Origin: Roseibium polysiphoniae
GTDB lineage: Bacteria; Pseudomonadota; Alphaproteobacteria; Rhizobiales; Stappiaceae
Assembly: GCF_014842925.1 (NCBI RefSeq)
Contig: NZ_JACYXJ010000002.1
Span: 186,001 to 250,000 of the forward strand
Direction of reading: 5' to 3'
DNA length: 64,000 bases
The translations under genes and the position numbers were made by a program. The notes beneath the pieces were generated by a model. It saw only the letters and a program-made list of their open reading frames with translations. It was not told the DNA's origin and searched no databases. This document shows, piece after piece, positions 1-7,645 of the stretch. Numbering within the stretch: the stretch's first letter is position 1; each line of letters starts with the position of its first letter.

Positions 1-2
1 CG

Positions 3-734
3 CCCTTGATCGTCGTTGCGGTCTATTCCTTTAACGCGTCGACCTCGATCACCAACTGGGGCGGCTTCTCGCTGACCTGGTATGTTGATGTCTTCACCGG
101 CCCGGACGCGCCCAAATTTCAACGGGCTGCGATCAACTCCCTGATTATTGCGGTGTGCGCAGCCGTGGCTGCGACAAGCATAGCAACTGCCGCGGCGGTT
201 GCGATGACGCGCGCTGGCCGCTTCAAGGGCAAGACACTGAGCTTTGCGCTGATCAATCTGCCGTTGATGGTGCCCGAAGTGGTCACCGCTGTCGCCAGCC
301 TGGTCTTTTTCTCCGCGATTGGGTTCACCACCGGCCTGCTGACCATTCTGGTGGCTCATATCGTGTTCTGCATTCCATTTGCCTACCTGCCGATCTCGGC
401 GCGCATGCAAAGCATCCCGGATACCTATGAACAGGCGGCGATGGACCTTTACGCCACCCCGCGCCAGGCCTTTACGATGGTGCTTCTGCCGCTGATGACG
501 CCGGGCATCCTTTCCGGGTTTCTGCTGGCGTTCATCATTTCCCTGGACGACTTCCTCATCACCAATTTCGTCAAGGGCGCCGGGGTGGAAACGCTCCCGA
601 CCGCCATTTTCGGGTCGGTGAAACAGGGGATCAAACCAAACATCATGGCGATTTCAACCCTCATGCTTGGGGTTTCGATCGTCTTCGTTTCCCTGTCCTG
701 GCTGATCGGCCGGACAGGGCAAAACAAAAAATAA
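3..734 (+). CDS. Spermidine/putrescine ABC transporter permease, PotI/PotC type (5' end outside window)
   Basis: This is the inner-membrane permease of a binding-protein-dependent polyamine importer. The reading frame is open to the first base of the window, so the N-terminus, including the first membrane helix, is missing; the visible part resembles PotI from its VIYSFN-like segment onward. It is very hydrophobic. The cytoplasmic EAA loop, which contacts the ATPase, reads [16 protein letters not shown]. Near the C-terminus comes [19 protein letters not shown], the conserved SLDD region of the PotC/PotI family. The binding-protein gene starts about 30 bp downstream, so the two are co-transcribed. 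The ATPase and partner permease are presumably upstream, outside the window. The family is clear; the exact substrate (putrescine, spermidine or another amine) is inferred from family and context. Confidence 0.9.
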   Translation, partial: PLIVVAVYSFNASTSITNWGGFSLTWYVDVFTGPDAPKFQRAAINSLIIAVCAAVAATSIATAAAVAMTRAGRFKGKTLSFALINLPLMVPEVVTAVASLVFFSAIGFTTGLLTILVAHIVFCIPFAYLPISARMQSIPDTYEQAAMDLYATPRQAFTMVLLPLMTPGILSGFLLAFIISLDDFLITNFVKGAGVETLPTAIFGSVKQGIKPNIMAISTLMLGVSIVFVSLSWLIGRTGQNKK

Positions 735-764
735 CAAAAACCATCAAACAGAGTGGAGCATGAG

Positions 765-1793
765 ATGAAGAAATTATTTGCAACAACTGCATTGGCTCTA
801 ATCAGCCTCACCGTCGGCGCACAGGCCGAAGGCAAATTGTCGATTTACCACTGGTTCGAATACATCCCACAGGAGCTGCTCGACAAGTTTTCGGAAGAAT
901 ACGACGTCGAAGTGACCATGGACACCTTCGACAGCAACGAAGCCCTGCTTGCCTCTCTCAAGGCTGGCAAGCTCGGCAGCTACGATGTTGCCGTGCCCGG
1001 CGATTACATGGTCGAGATCATGAATGGCGAAGGCATGCTCGACACCTTTGAGCCTTCCGAGCTCTCCAACTTCGGCAATATTGAAGACAAGTGGCTGGAC
1101 GTCTCCTTTGACCAGGGCAGAAAGAGCTCTATTCCCTATCAGTGGGGATCGACCTCCTTCTCGGTCAACAAGGATGTCTATGGCGGCGAGCTGGACAGTC
1201 TGTCGCTGATCTTTGATCCGCCGGCAGAACTCAAGGGCAAGATCAATGTGCTCGACACAGCTGGCGAAACCCTGACCCTTGCCTCCCTTTATCTTGGCAT
1301 TCCCCAGTGCTCCAGCGACCGCGAGCAACTGAAAGAGCTGAACGCCCTGGTTCAAAGCGCCAAGGCGGACTGGGCTTCCTTCGGCTCTGACGTCGCCAAG
1401 GATGTCCTGGTGTCGGGAGATGCTGCGGCGGGCATGATCTGGTCGGGCTTTTCGGCAAAGGCGCGCGGTGAAGGGGCCAACATCGAATATGTCTTCCCCA
1501 AGGAAGGCATGATCGTCTGGATGGACAACGTCGTTCTGCTCAAGGATGCCCCGAACCGGGACAACGCATTGAAGTTCATGAACTTCCTCCTGGAGCCGGA
1601 AAACGCGGCGGCGGTGACCAACTACGCCCAGTACACCGCCGGTGTGAAAGGTGTTGGAGAATTCCTGCTGCCGGAAGTTGCGAATTCGCCGGAATCCAAT
1701 CCGCCGGCGGACCAGAAGGGTGAGTTCGTTCAGGCCTGTCCGGAAGAGGTTCAGGTTCTCTACGACGCGATCTGGACCAACCTTAAAAAGTAA
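765..1793 (+). CDS. Polyamine ABC transporter periplasmic substrate-binding protein (PotD/PotF family)
   Basis: Periplasmic solute-binding protein feeding the permease just upstream. A signal peptide (MKKLFATTALALISLTVGAQA) is cut before EGKLSIYHWFEY; the WFEY segment is the characteristic N-terminus of the PotD/PotF family. The mature part has the usual two-lobe length (about 320 residues). I chose the ATG at 765 over a GTG at 753: a GGAG six bases upstream fits, and the signal peptide then begins with MKK. Later aromatic and acidic positions, such as IPYQWGS and MIWSGFSA, resemble the polyamine pocket of the family. The amidase gene follows 20 bp later. Substrate specificity cannot be read from sequence alone; the PuuC-like dehydrogenase downstream supports putrescine or a related diamine. 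Confidence 0.92.
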   Translation: MKKLFATTALALISLTVGAQAEGKLSIYHWFEYIPQELLDKFSEEYDVEVTMDTFDSNEALLASLKAGKLGSYDVAVPGDYMVEIMNGEGMLDTFEPSELSNFGNIEDKWLDVSFDQGRKSSIPYQWGSTSFSVNKDVYGGELDSLSLIFDPPAELKGKINVLDTAGETLTLASLYLGIPQCSSDREQLKELNALVQSAKADWASFGSDVAKDVLVSGDAAAGMIWSGFSAKARGEGANIEYVFPKEGMIVWMDNVVLLKDAPNRDNALKFMNFLLEPENAAAVTNYAQYTAGVKGVGEFLLPEVANSPESNPPADQKGEFVQACPEEVQVLYDAIWTNLKK

Positions 1794-1813
1794 GTTCAAG
1801 GGGCAGCACGGTC

Positions 1814-2587
1814 ATGAAACTGGCGATTTACCAAGGTCCACCGATTGGCGGGGATATCGAGGCGGGTTTCGCCCGTCTCGAGACCCAGCTTTGTGCGGCG
1901 GCCATGGCAGGAGCCAAAATGGCCGTGTTCCCGGAACTTTTTCTTCCAGGCTACAACCGCCCGGATCTTCACAAGAGCCTGGCCCAGCCATTCAAGGGGG
2001 AATGGACGCAACGGCTTTTCGAGCTTGCCCGGAAAACCGGATGCGGACTGACCCTTGGCTGGGCCGAGCGGGACGGTGACGAAGTCTACAACAGTGCCAC
2101 CGCGGTTGATGAGGCCGGGAAGTTGCTCGGGCACTATCGCAAAATCCAGCTCTTTGGAGCGATGGAGCGCGCCAGCTTCGAGGCTGGGAACAGCTACACC
2201 GTCTTCCAATTTGCAGGCCGAAAAACGGCTCTGCTGATTTGCTATGACATTGAGTTTCCGCAGCACTGCCGGGCCTTGGCTGATCAAGGTGTTTCCCTGG
2301 TTTTGGTGCCGACGGCCAACCCTTCGAATTTTGAGCATGTTTCGGCGATTTTTGTCCCGTCCCGGGCAGCTGAAACCGGCATGACAATCGCGTACGCGAA
2401 CTACTGCGGCGCAGAAAACAACCTGAGCTTTGCGGGGAAATCGATCATTGCGGGCCCTGATGCACAGCCGCTGGCGGCAGCCGGACTGGGCGAGACACTT
2501 CTTGTGGCCGATCTGGCCGTGGCTGATGCAATCGCGCCGGACATTCTGTCCACGCAACGGAACGATTTTCGGGAGGTAACAACCTGA
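1814..2587 (+). CDS. Carbon-nitrogen hydrolase (nitrilase superfamily amidase)
   Basis: Cytoplasmic amidase of the nitrilase superfamily, 257 residues, the normal length for one catalytic domain. The Glu-Lys-Cys triad is visible: Glu41 in FPELFLPGYN, Lys110 in HYRKIQLFG and Cys143 in LLICYDIEFP. Members hydrolyse C-N bonds of amides or N-carbamoyl compounds; N-carbamoylputrescine amidase belongs to this superfamily, but I see nothing that fixes the substrate. It follows the polyamine-binding protein, and its TGA overlaps the ATG of the next gene by one base (A2587), so translation of the two is probably coupled. The product may be an amine or acid processed by the transaminase that follows. 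Confidence 0.88.
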   Translation: MKLAIYQGPPIGGDIEAGFARLETQLCAAAMAGAKMAVFPELFLPGYNRPDLHKSLAQPFKGEWTQRLFELARKTGCGLTLGWAERDGDEVYNSATAVDEAGKLLGHYRKIQLFGAMERASFEAGNSYTVFQFAGRKTALLICYDIEFPQHCRALADQGVSLVLVPTANPSNFEHVSAIFVPSRAAETGMTIAYANYCGAENNLSFAGKSIIAGPDAQPLAAAGLGETLLVADLAVADAIAPDILSTQRNDFREVTT

Positions 2588-3951
2588 TGAATATTAAAAC
2601 CAATCTCACGACGGATGAGGTCCTCACCGCCGATACCCACTTGATCCAATCGTTTGCGGACCTCGATCTTTTGAAACAGAATGACGCCCGCACAGTGATC
2701 GTCGGCGCTGAAGGGGCCATGGTCCGCGACAGCGAAGGCAACGAGCTTATCGATGGTATCGGGGGTCTGTGGTGTGTGAACGTGGGTCATGGGCGCAAAG
2801 AGATCATCGACGCGATCACTGATCAGCTGACGCAACTCGACTTTTATTCAACGTTCTACAATTTCACGCATCCAGCTGCCGCCGCTCTTGCAGAAAAGAT
2901 AGCAGCGCTCGCTCCAGGACACCTCAACTCTGTCTATTTCAGCAATTCAGGATCCGTGGCCAATGACAGTGCTGTGCGGATCCTGCACCACTACAACAAC
3001 CGGCTGGGGCGGCCGAAAAAGAAGAAGATACTCAGCCGGATTGGCGCGTATCACGGCTCCACCCACCTCGCCATGGCAATGACAACGCCGGGATACTCCG
3101 AGGGCTGGGATACCGCCGACAGCTTGGTTCATCACCTCAAGAGCCCGCACTATTGGCGCGAGGGCGATGGCATGAGTGAAGCAGAATTCTGCGATACGCT
3201 CATTGACGACCTCAAGCAGACGGTCGAGCGCTTGGGCGCCGAGAATATCGCTGCCTTCATCGCGGAACCAATCCAGGGCGCTGGCGGCGTCGTGACTGCG
3301 CCGGATGGCTATCATGCCCGGATGGCTGCGGTTTGCGCCGACTACGACATCAAGTATATCGCCGATGAGGTCGTAACGGCCTTTGGCCGACTCGGACACT
3401 TCTTTGCCTCTCAGGATGTGTTCGGCCACACGCCCGATATCATCACCACGGCGAAGGGCCTGACGTCTGGGTACCAGCCTTTGTCCGCCACCATCGTTTC
3501 CGATGACATTCACGAAGTGATCTCGCGTCCTGGCGGCATGTTCCTACACGGCATGACCTATTCGGGCCACCCGGCCGCGGCGGCTGCAGGCCTTGCAAAC
3601 ATCGCCCTCCTGGAACAGGAAAAGATCCCCGAGCATGTCCGCACGACAGGCAAGCTTTTCGAAAAGACGCTTAAGGGACTGGGTGACAACGAGATCGTCG
3701 GTGAAGTGCGCGGCAGCCACTTCATGATGGGGCTTGAGTTCGTAAAGGACAAATCCAGCAAACTCGCATTTACTCCTGAAGATGCCATTGGTCTCAAGCT
3801 TGCGCGGGCGACGCAAAAGCGTGGTCTGATTGCCCGTCCACTTGGCAATATTCTGATCCTGTCGCCGACACTCATCATGAGCGAAGCGCAAATCGGAAAG
3901 ATTGGCGACATTCTTCAGGAAAGCATCGAGGAAGTCGCAGCCAGCCTGTAG
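2587..3951 (+). CDS. Class III PLP-dependent aminotransferase (SpuC/omega-transaminase group)
   Basis: Cytoplasmic transaminase using pyridoxal phosphate. Fold-type I class III landmarks are present: FSNSGSVAND (phosphate binding, about residue 118), Asp260 in YIADEVVTAFGR (contacts the pyridine nitrogen) and Lys290 in TTAKGLTSGYQPL (Schiff base). The 454-residue length fits omega-transaminases such as putrescine:pyruvate aminotransferase SpuC rather than shorter ornithine transaminases. It is translationally coupled to the amidase and belongs to the amine-uptake operon. The likely job is removal of the terminal amino group of a diamine to give an aminoaldehyde, which the aldehyde dehydrogenase at the operon end could oxidise. 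The amino acceptor (pyruvate or another keto acid) cannot be told from the sequence. Confidence 0.9.
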   Translation: MNIKTNLTTDEVLTADTHLIQSFADLDLLKQNDARTVIVGAEGAMVRDSEGNELIDGIGGLWCVNVGHGRKEIIDAITDQLTQLDFYSTFYNFTHPAAAALAEKIAALAPGHLNSVYFSNSGSVANDSAVRILHHYNNRLGRPKKKKILSRIGAYHGSTHLAMAMTTPGYSEGWDTADSLVHHLKSPHYWREGDGMSEAEFCDTLIDDLKQTVERLGAENIAAFIAEPIQGAGGVVTAPDGYHARMAAVCADYDIKYIADEVVTAFGRLGHFFASQDVFGHTPDIITTAKGLTSGYQPLSATIVSDDIHEVISRPGGMFLHGMTYSGHPAAAAAGLANIALLEQEKIPEHVRTTGKLFEKTLKGLGDNEIVGEVRGSHFMMGLEFVKDKSSKLAFTPEDAIGLKLARATQKRGLIARPLGNILILSPTLIMSEAQIGKIGDILQESIEEVAASL

Positions 3952-4016
3952 CCCTCTTCGGGCTAGAATAGCCGCGTTCTCTTCAGACGTTTGCAGCTTC
4001 GGAGCAAAGAAACCGA

Positions 4017-5159
4017 ATGGCGAATGCCTTCGACATCCTTGAGCGATTGATTTCGTTCCCGTCTGTCAGCCGCGACGGCAATCGCGCGCTGATCGACTGG
4101 GTGTTTGCCTTGCTGAAAGAGCATGGCATCGACGCGAAACTGTTTCCGAATGAAAGCGGAGACCGCGCCAGTCTGTTTGCCTCGATCGGTGCAGACGGTC
4201 CCGGCGGGATCGTTCTGTCGGCCCATACAGATGTCGTACCGGTTGATGGACAGGCCTGGAGTTCGGACCCCTTCACACTTCGCGAGCATGACGGACTGCT
4301 TTTCGGGCGCGGCACCGCCGACATGAAAGGGTTTGTGGCCTGCGCCCTGGAAGCCTTCATCAATGCCAAGGCGCACCGCACCGACCCCATTCACCTCGCG
4401 CTCTCATATGACGAGGAAATCGGCTGCGTCGGCGTGCGGCCGATGTTGTGTGAACTGAAGGACGCTGGCTTGAAACCGAGTTGGGTGCTCGTCGGAGAGC
4501 CAACGTCGATGGCGGTGGCGACGGGGCACAAGGGCAAGACTGCTGCACGCGCGACCTTTAGCGGCGTCGCCACCCATTCTGCGATGGCACCCCAGGGGCT
4601 CAACGCCATTCACATGGCCTCCGACTTCCTGCTGGAACTTCGAAACCTGCAGCATGAGCTGGCGGAAAGCGGGCATCGCGATGAGGGATACGACATTCCG
4701 CATTCGACCGTTCATGCCGGGCTGATCCAGGGTGGTACGGCGCTCAATATCGTTCCTGATAGCTGTGTCCTGGATTTCGAAATCAGAACGGTCGCTGGCG
4801 ACAACCCGGATGAGCTACTGGGCCGCCTGACCGGGGCCGCTCTAAAGCAAGAGAAAAACCTTCAGCAGCACTTTCCGCAGGCCGCAATCAAGATCGACGT
4901 CATCAACGCCTATCCCGGACTTGCAACACCTCCGGAGGCTCCGGAACTGGGCAAGTTGAAAGCGCTTGCTGCAGGAACCGGGTGCAAAAAAGTGGGCTTT
5001 GGAACGGAAGGCGGCCTTTTCCGGGAGACGTTCGGTGTCCCGGTCGCCGTTTGCGGGCCTGGGAACATGGATCAGGGGCACAAACCCGACGAGTTCGTGG
5101 CCAGGTCCCAGATCGAAATCTGCCGCACAGTTCTCGCCCAATTGCTTCATCCGGCATGA
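4017..5159 (+). CDS. M20-family deacylase, acetylornithine deacetylase (ArgE)-like
   Basis: Metal-dependent hydrolase of the M20/ArgE family, 380 residues, the typical length. Metal ligands and catalytic residues are visible: His70 in LSAHTDVVPVDG, Asp102 in GRGTADMKGF and the Glu-Glu pair at 133-134 in SYDEEIGCVG; the dimerisation-domain region includes FSGVATHSA. The C-terminal GPGNMDQGHKPDEF carries the last conserved histidine. The family cleaves N-acyl groups from amino acids or amines (N-acetylornithine in the founding member). In this operon, away from arginine biosynthesis genes, it more likely deacylates a catabolic intermediate, but that is inference. A short gap of 65 bp separates it from the transaminase. 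Confidence 0.88.
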   Translation: MANAFDILERLISFPSVSRDGNRALIDWVFALLKEHGIDAKLFPNESGDRASLFASIGADGPGGIVLSAHTDVVPVDGQAWSSDPFTLREHDGLLFGRGTADMKGFVACALEAFINAKAHRTDPIHLALSYDEEIGCVGVRPMLCELKDAGLKPSWVLVGEPTSMAVATGHKGKTAARATFSGVATHSAMAPQGLNAIHMASDFLLELRNLQHELAESGHRDEGYDIPHSTVHAGLIQGGTALNIVPDSCVLDFEIRTVAGDNPDELLGRLTGAALKQEKNLQQHFPQAAIKIDVINAYPGLATPPEAPELGKLKALAAGTGCKKVGFGTEGGLFRETFGVPVAVCGPGNMDQGHKPDEFVARSQIEICRTVLAQLLHPA

Positions 5160-5223
5160 GTTGGCGGACTGCACAACTGCCCAGCCCTGAACACCATAAG
5201 CCTGCCCATGGGGAAATACCGAA

Positions 5224-6471
5224 ATGACTATCGAGAAAGTGGACGCATTAGTGGTTGGTGCCGGTCAGGCAGGGGTCGCCATGAGCGAACATCTAAGCGC
5301 GAATGGCTTGTCTCACGTCGTTTTGGAAAAGGGCAGGATTGCTGAGCGTTGGCGCTCGGAGCGTTGGGATTCCCTGGTGGCGAATGGGCCCGCATGGCAT
5401 GACCGCTTCCCCGGTCTGACCTTCAAGGGCGACCCGGGCGCCTTTGTACCGAAAGAACAGGTCGCCGATTATTTCGTGGACTATGTCGAAAAGATCAAGG
5501 CCCCGGTCAAGAGCGGCGTTGAAGTAACATCTGCCACCCGGTTGCAGGGCAAGCCCGGCTTTCTGGTCGAAACCACGGATGGCACCTATGAAGCGGGCAA
5601 TGTGATCGCTGCGACCGGCGCCTTCCAGACACCTGTTTTCCCTGATCTCATCCCGGCGGCGGTGGACGTCCATCAGATCCATTCCGCAAGCTACAAGAAC
5701 CCGGAGCAGTTGCCGCAGGGAGCAGCTCTTGTGGTTGGGGCAGGTTCTTCCGGCACGCAGATCGCGGAAGAGCTCCTGATGTCTGGCCGCAAGGTGTTTT
5801 TGTCGGTCGGCCCGCATGACCGGCCGCCGCGCAGCTATCGCGGACGCGACTTCGTCTGGTGGCTCGGGGTTCTCAACAAGTGGGACGCGGAAGCAACGCC
5901 CGAGGCAGACCACGTCACGATCGCCGTCAGCGGAGCCAATGGCGGTCACACGATTGATTTCCGCAAGCTTGCCGAACGGGGCATGCTGCTTCTGGGCCGA
6001 ACGGAAGGATATGAAGGCGGCAAGTTGAAAATTGCCCCGGACCTGACACGCAACCTTTGCGCCGGCGATGCCAATTACCTTGCCGTCCTTGATGAAGCCG
6101 ATGCCTTTGCCGAACGCAACGGGCTCGATCTGCCCGAGGAACCCGAGGCGCGCATTCTCGGCAAGGACACCGATTGCATTTCAAATCCCATGCTTGAGCT
6201 GGACCTGCAGGACGCCGGCATCACGTCAGTGATTTGGGCAACAGGGTTCAAACGCGATTACGGGTGGTTGAAGGTCGATACTTTCGACGCTTCGGGCGCG
6301 CCGCTGCAGAAGCGCGGCATTTCAAACGAACCCGGCGTCTATTTCCTGGGGCTGCCCTGGCAGACCCGTCGCGGATCCTCGTTCATCTGGGGGGTTTGGT
6401 ACGACGCCAAATATCTCGCTGACCACATGACCAAACAGAAAAATTATCTGGCCTATTCCAACGCGCGCTGA
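5224..6471 (+). CDS. FAD/NAD(P)-binding flavoprotein monooxygenase (FMO/CzcO-like)
   Basis: Cytoplasmic two-dinucleotide flavoprotein of the class B monooxygenase-like group. The FAD Rossmann motif is GAGQAG at residues 12-17, followed by a GRIAERWRSERWDSL segment typical of CzcO/FMO-like proteins. The NAD(P) Rossmann motif is GAGSSG at 172-177. The C-terminal VIWATGFKRDYGWLKV matches the ATG region that follows the second domain in this family. Members oxygenate amines, sulfides or indole compounds; many remain uncharacterised. Placed between a deacylase and RidA, it may N- or C-oxygenate an amine and give an unstable imine or enamine, which would explain the RidA gene. The specific reaction is not deducible. 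Confidence 0.85.
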   Translation: MTIEKVDALVVGAGQAGVAMSEHLSANGLSHVVLEKGRIAERWRSERWDSLVANGPAWHDRFPGLTFKGDPGAFVPKEQVADYFVDYVEKIKAPVKSGVEVTSATRLQGKPGFLVETTDGTYEAGNVIAATGAFQTPVFPDLIPAAVDVHQIHSASYKNPEQLPQGAALVVGAGSSGTQIAEELLMSGRKVFLSVGPHDRPPRSYRGRDFVWWLGVLNKWDAEATPEADHVTIAVSGANGGHTIDFRKLAERGMLLLGRTEGYEGGKLKIAPDLTRNLCAGDANYLAVLDEADAFAERNGLDLPEEPEARILGKDTDCISNPMLELDLQDAGITSVIWATGFKRDYGWLKVDTFDASGAPLQKRGISNEPGVYFLGLPWQTRRGSSFIWGVWYDAKYLADHMTKQKNYLAYSNAR

Positions 6472-6503
6472 CACCTGCCGAAGTCCCGCCAAAGGAGGAC
6501 CCA

Positions 6504-6923
6504 ATGGCACATACACGTATCCGCAAGTTCAACACCAAGGACACCTACCCGGAGCAGAACATCGATAACGATCTGTGCCAGGTGGTGGCGGCAAAAGGGA
6601 CAATGATTTTTGTCCGCGGCCAGATCGGCCAGGATCTCGACACCTCGGAAAATGTCGCGGTCGGAGATGTCGCTGGCCAGACTGAACAGGCAATGACGAA
6701 CATCAAGATGCTGGTCGAAGAAGCGGGCGGCAAATTGGAGCACATTACCAAGATCACGATCTACCTGGTCGACCCTCGCTACCGCGAAGATGTCTACAGG
6801 GTGGTCGGCAAATGGCTCAAGGGTGTCTTTCCCGTTTCGACGGGGATCGTGGTCTCGGCGCTGGCCCGTCCCGAGTGGCTCGTCGAAGTGGATGCAATCG
6901 CCGTCATTCCTGACGATGAATAA
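6504..6923 (+). CDS. RidA/YjgF family imine deaminase
   Basis: Small (139 residues) RidA-superfamily protein. RidA enzymes hydrolyse reactive enamines and imines released by PLP enzymes or oxidases, or act in dedicated catabolic operons. The fold signature is seen in GQIGQD, EQAMTNIKMLVEEAGG (the conserved helix) and ITIYLVDPRY; the C-terminal VEVDAIAVIPD is typical. The conserved GxCxxR arginine motif of true RidA is not obvious at the equivalent place (the stretch reads ALARPEWLVEVDA, with an Arg), so this may be an Rid subfamily member with another activity. A strong ribosome site (AAAGGAGGACCCA) precedes the ATG. It lies 32 bp after the flavoprotein, whose product it could process. Confidence 0.9.
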   Translation: MAHTRIRKFNTKDTYPEQNIDNDLCQVVAAKGTMIFVRGQIGQDLDTSENVAVGDVAGQTEQAMTNIKMLVEEAGGKLEHITKITIYLVDPRYREDVYRVVGKWLKGVFPVSTGIVVSALARPEWLVEVDAIAVIPDDE

Positions 6924-6950
6924 GCTGGTTTTGAGCAGAAAGAACGTGAC

Positions 6951-7625
6951 ATGACCTTCTCCATTTCAGCTCGCTGTTCGGCTACCGGCACCATGGGCAT
7001 TGCCATTTCCTCATCCTCGCCCGCGGTCGCGGCCCGCTGTGCCTTCGCCCGCTCCAGTGCCGGCGTGGTGGCGACCCAGAACATCACGGATCCTTCCCTC
7101 GGGCCCACGGGTCTTGAACTGCTGCAGCAGGGGCTCGGTGCCGAAGACGCTTTGAGCCGCTTGCTGCAGGACTATCCAACGGCCGAGTGGAGGCAGCTTG
7201 TCCTGCTGGACATGTCCGGAGGGTCCGCGACTTTCTCCGGGTCTGAGACCCTGGGTGTTAACGCGACCTCCAAGGGGAAAGACTGCGCTGCGGCTGGAAA
7301 CCTCCTGGCCAACGACAAAGTTCCTGGTGCGATGGTCGCTGCATTTGAGGCAGCCTCCGGCGACCTGGGCGACCGTCTGCTTGCTGCCATGCGCGCCGGA
7401 CAAGCCAGCGGAGGTGAAGCCGGACCAGTGCATTCCGCAGGTCTTTATCTGGTCCGGGACGTGAGCTGGCCGATTGCGGATCTGCGCATCGACTGGACTG
7501 AGGAGGATCCAATTGTGGAACTTCACAAACTCTGGACGCTCTACAAGCCGCAGCTGGAAGACTACGTCACCAGAGCGAAAGACCCGACGGCTGCGCCAAG
7601 CTACGGCGTTCCGGGCGACCTATAA
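6951..7625 (+). CDS. DUF1028 family protein (Ntn-hydrolase-like)
   Basis: Conserved protein of the DUF1028/COG3342 family, annotated elsewhere as Ntn-hydrolase-like, 224 residues, cytoplasmic. The family start TFSISARCSATGTMGIAI is clear: the residue after Met is a threonine, a possible nucleophile if Met is removed, as in Ntn hydrolases. VATQNITDPSLGPTGLELL and GNLLANDKVPGAM are further family motifs. The function is not known with certainty. It sits between RidA and the aldehyde dehydrogenase, with gaps of about 25 and 20 bp, so it belongs to the same operon; an amidohydrolase step on an amide or gamma-glutamylated intermediate would fit but is only an inference. Confidence 0.85.
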   Translation: MTFSISARCSATGTMGIAISSSSPAVAARCAFARSSAGVVATQNITDPSLGPTGLELLQQGLGAEDALSRLLQDYPTAEWRQLVLLDMSGGSATFSGSETLGVNATSKGKDCAAAGNLLANDKVPGAMVAAFEAASGDLGDRLLAAMRAGQASGGEAGPVHSAGLYLVRDVSWPIADLRIDWTEEDPIVELHKLWTLYKPQLEDYVTRAKDPTAAPSYGVPGDL

Positions 7626-7645
7626 AACAGGAAAGGCAAACAGAG

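Noticed and set aside
798..1799. Long minus-strand open frame opposite the polyamine-binding protein
   Set aside because: No domain or ribosome site, and the plus strand encodes a clear PotD/PotF protein.
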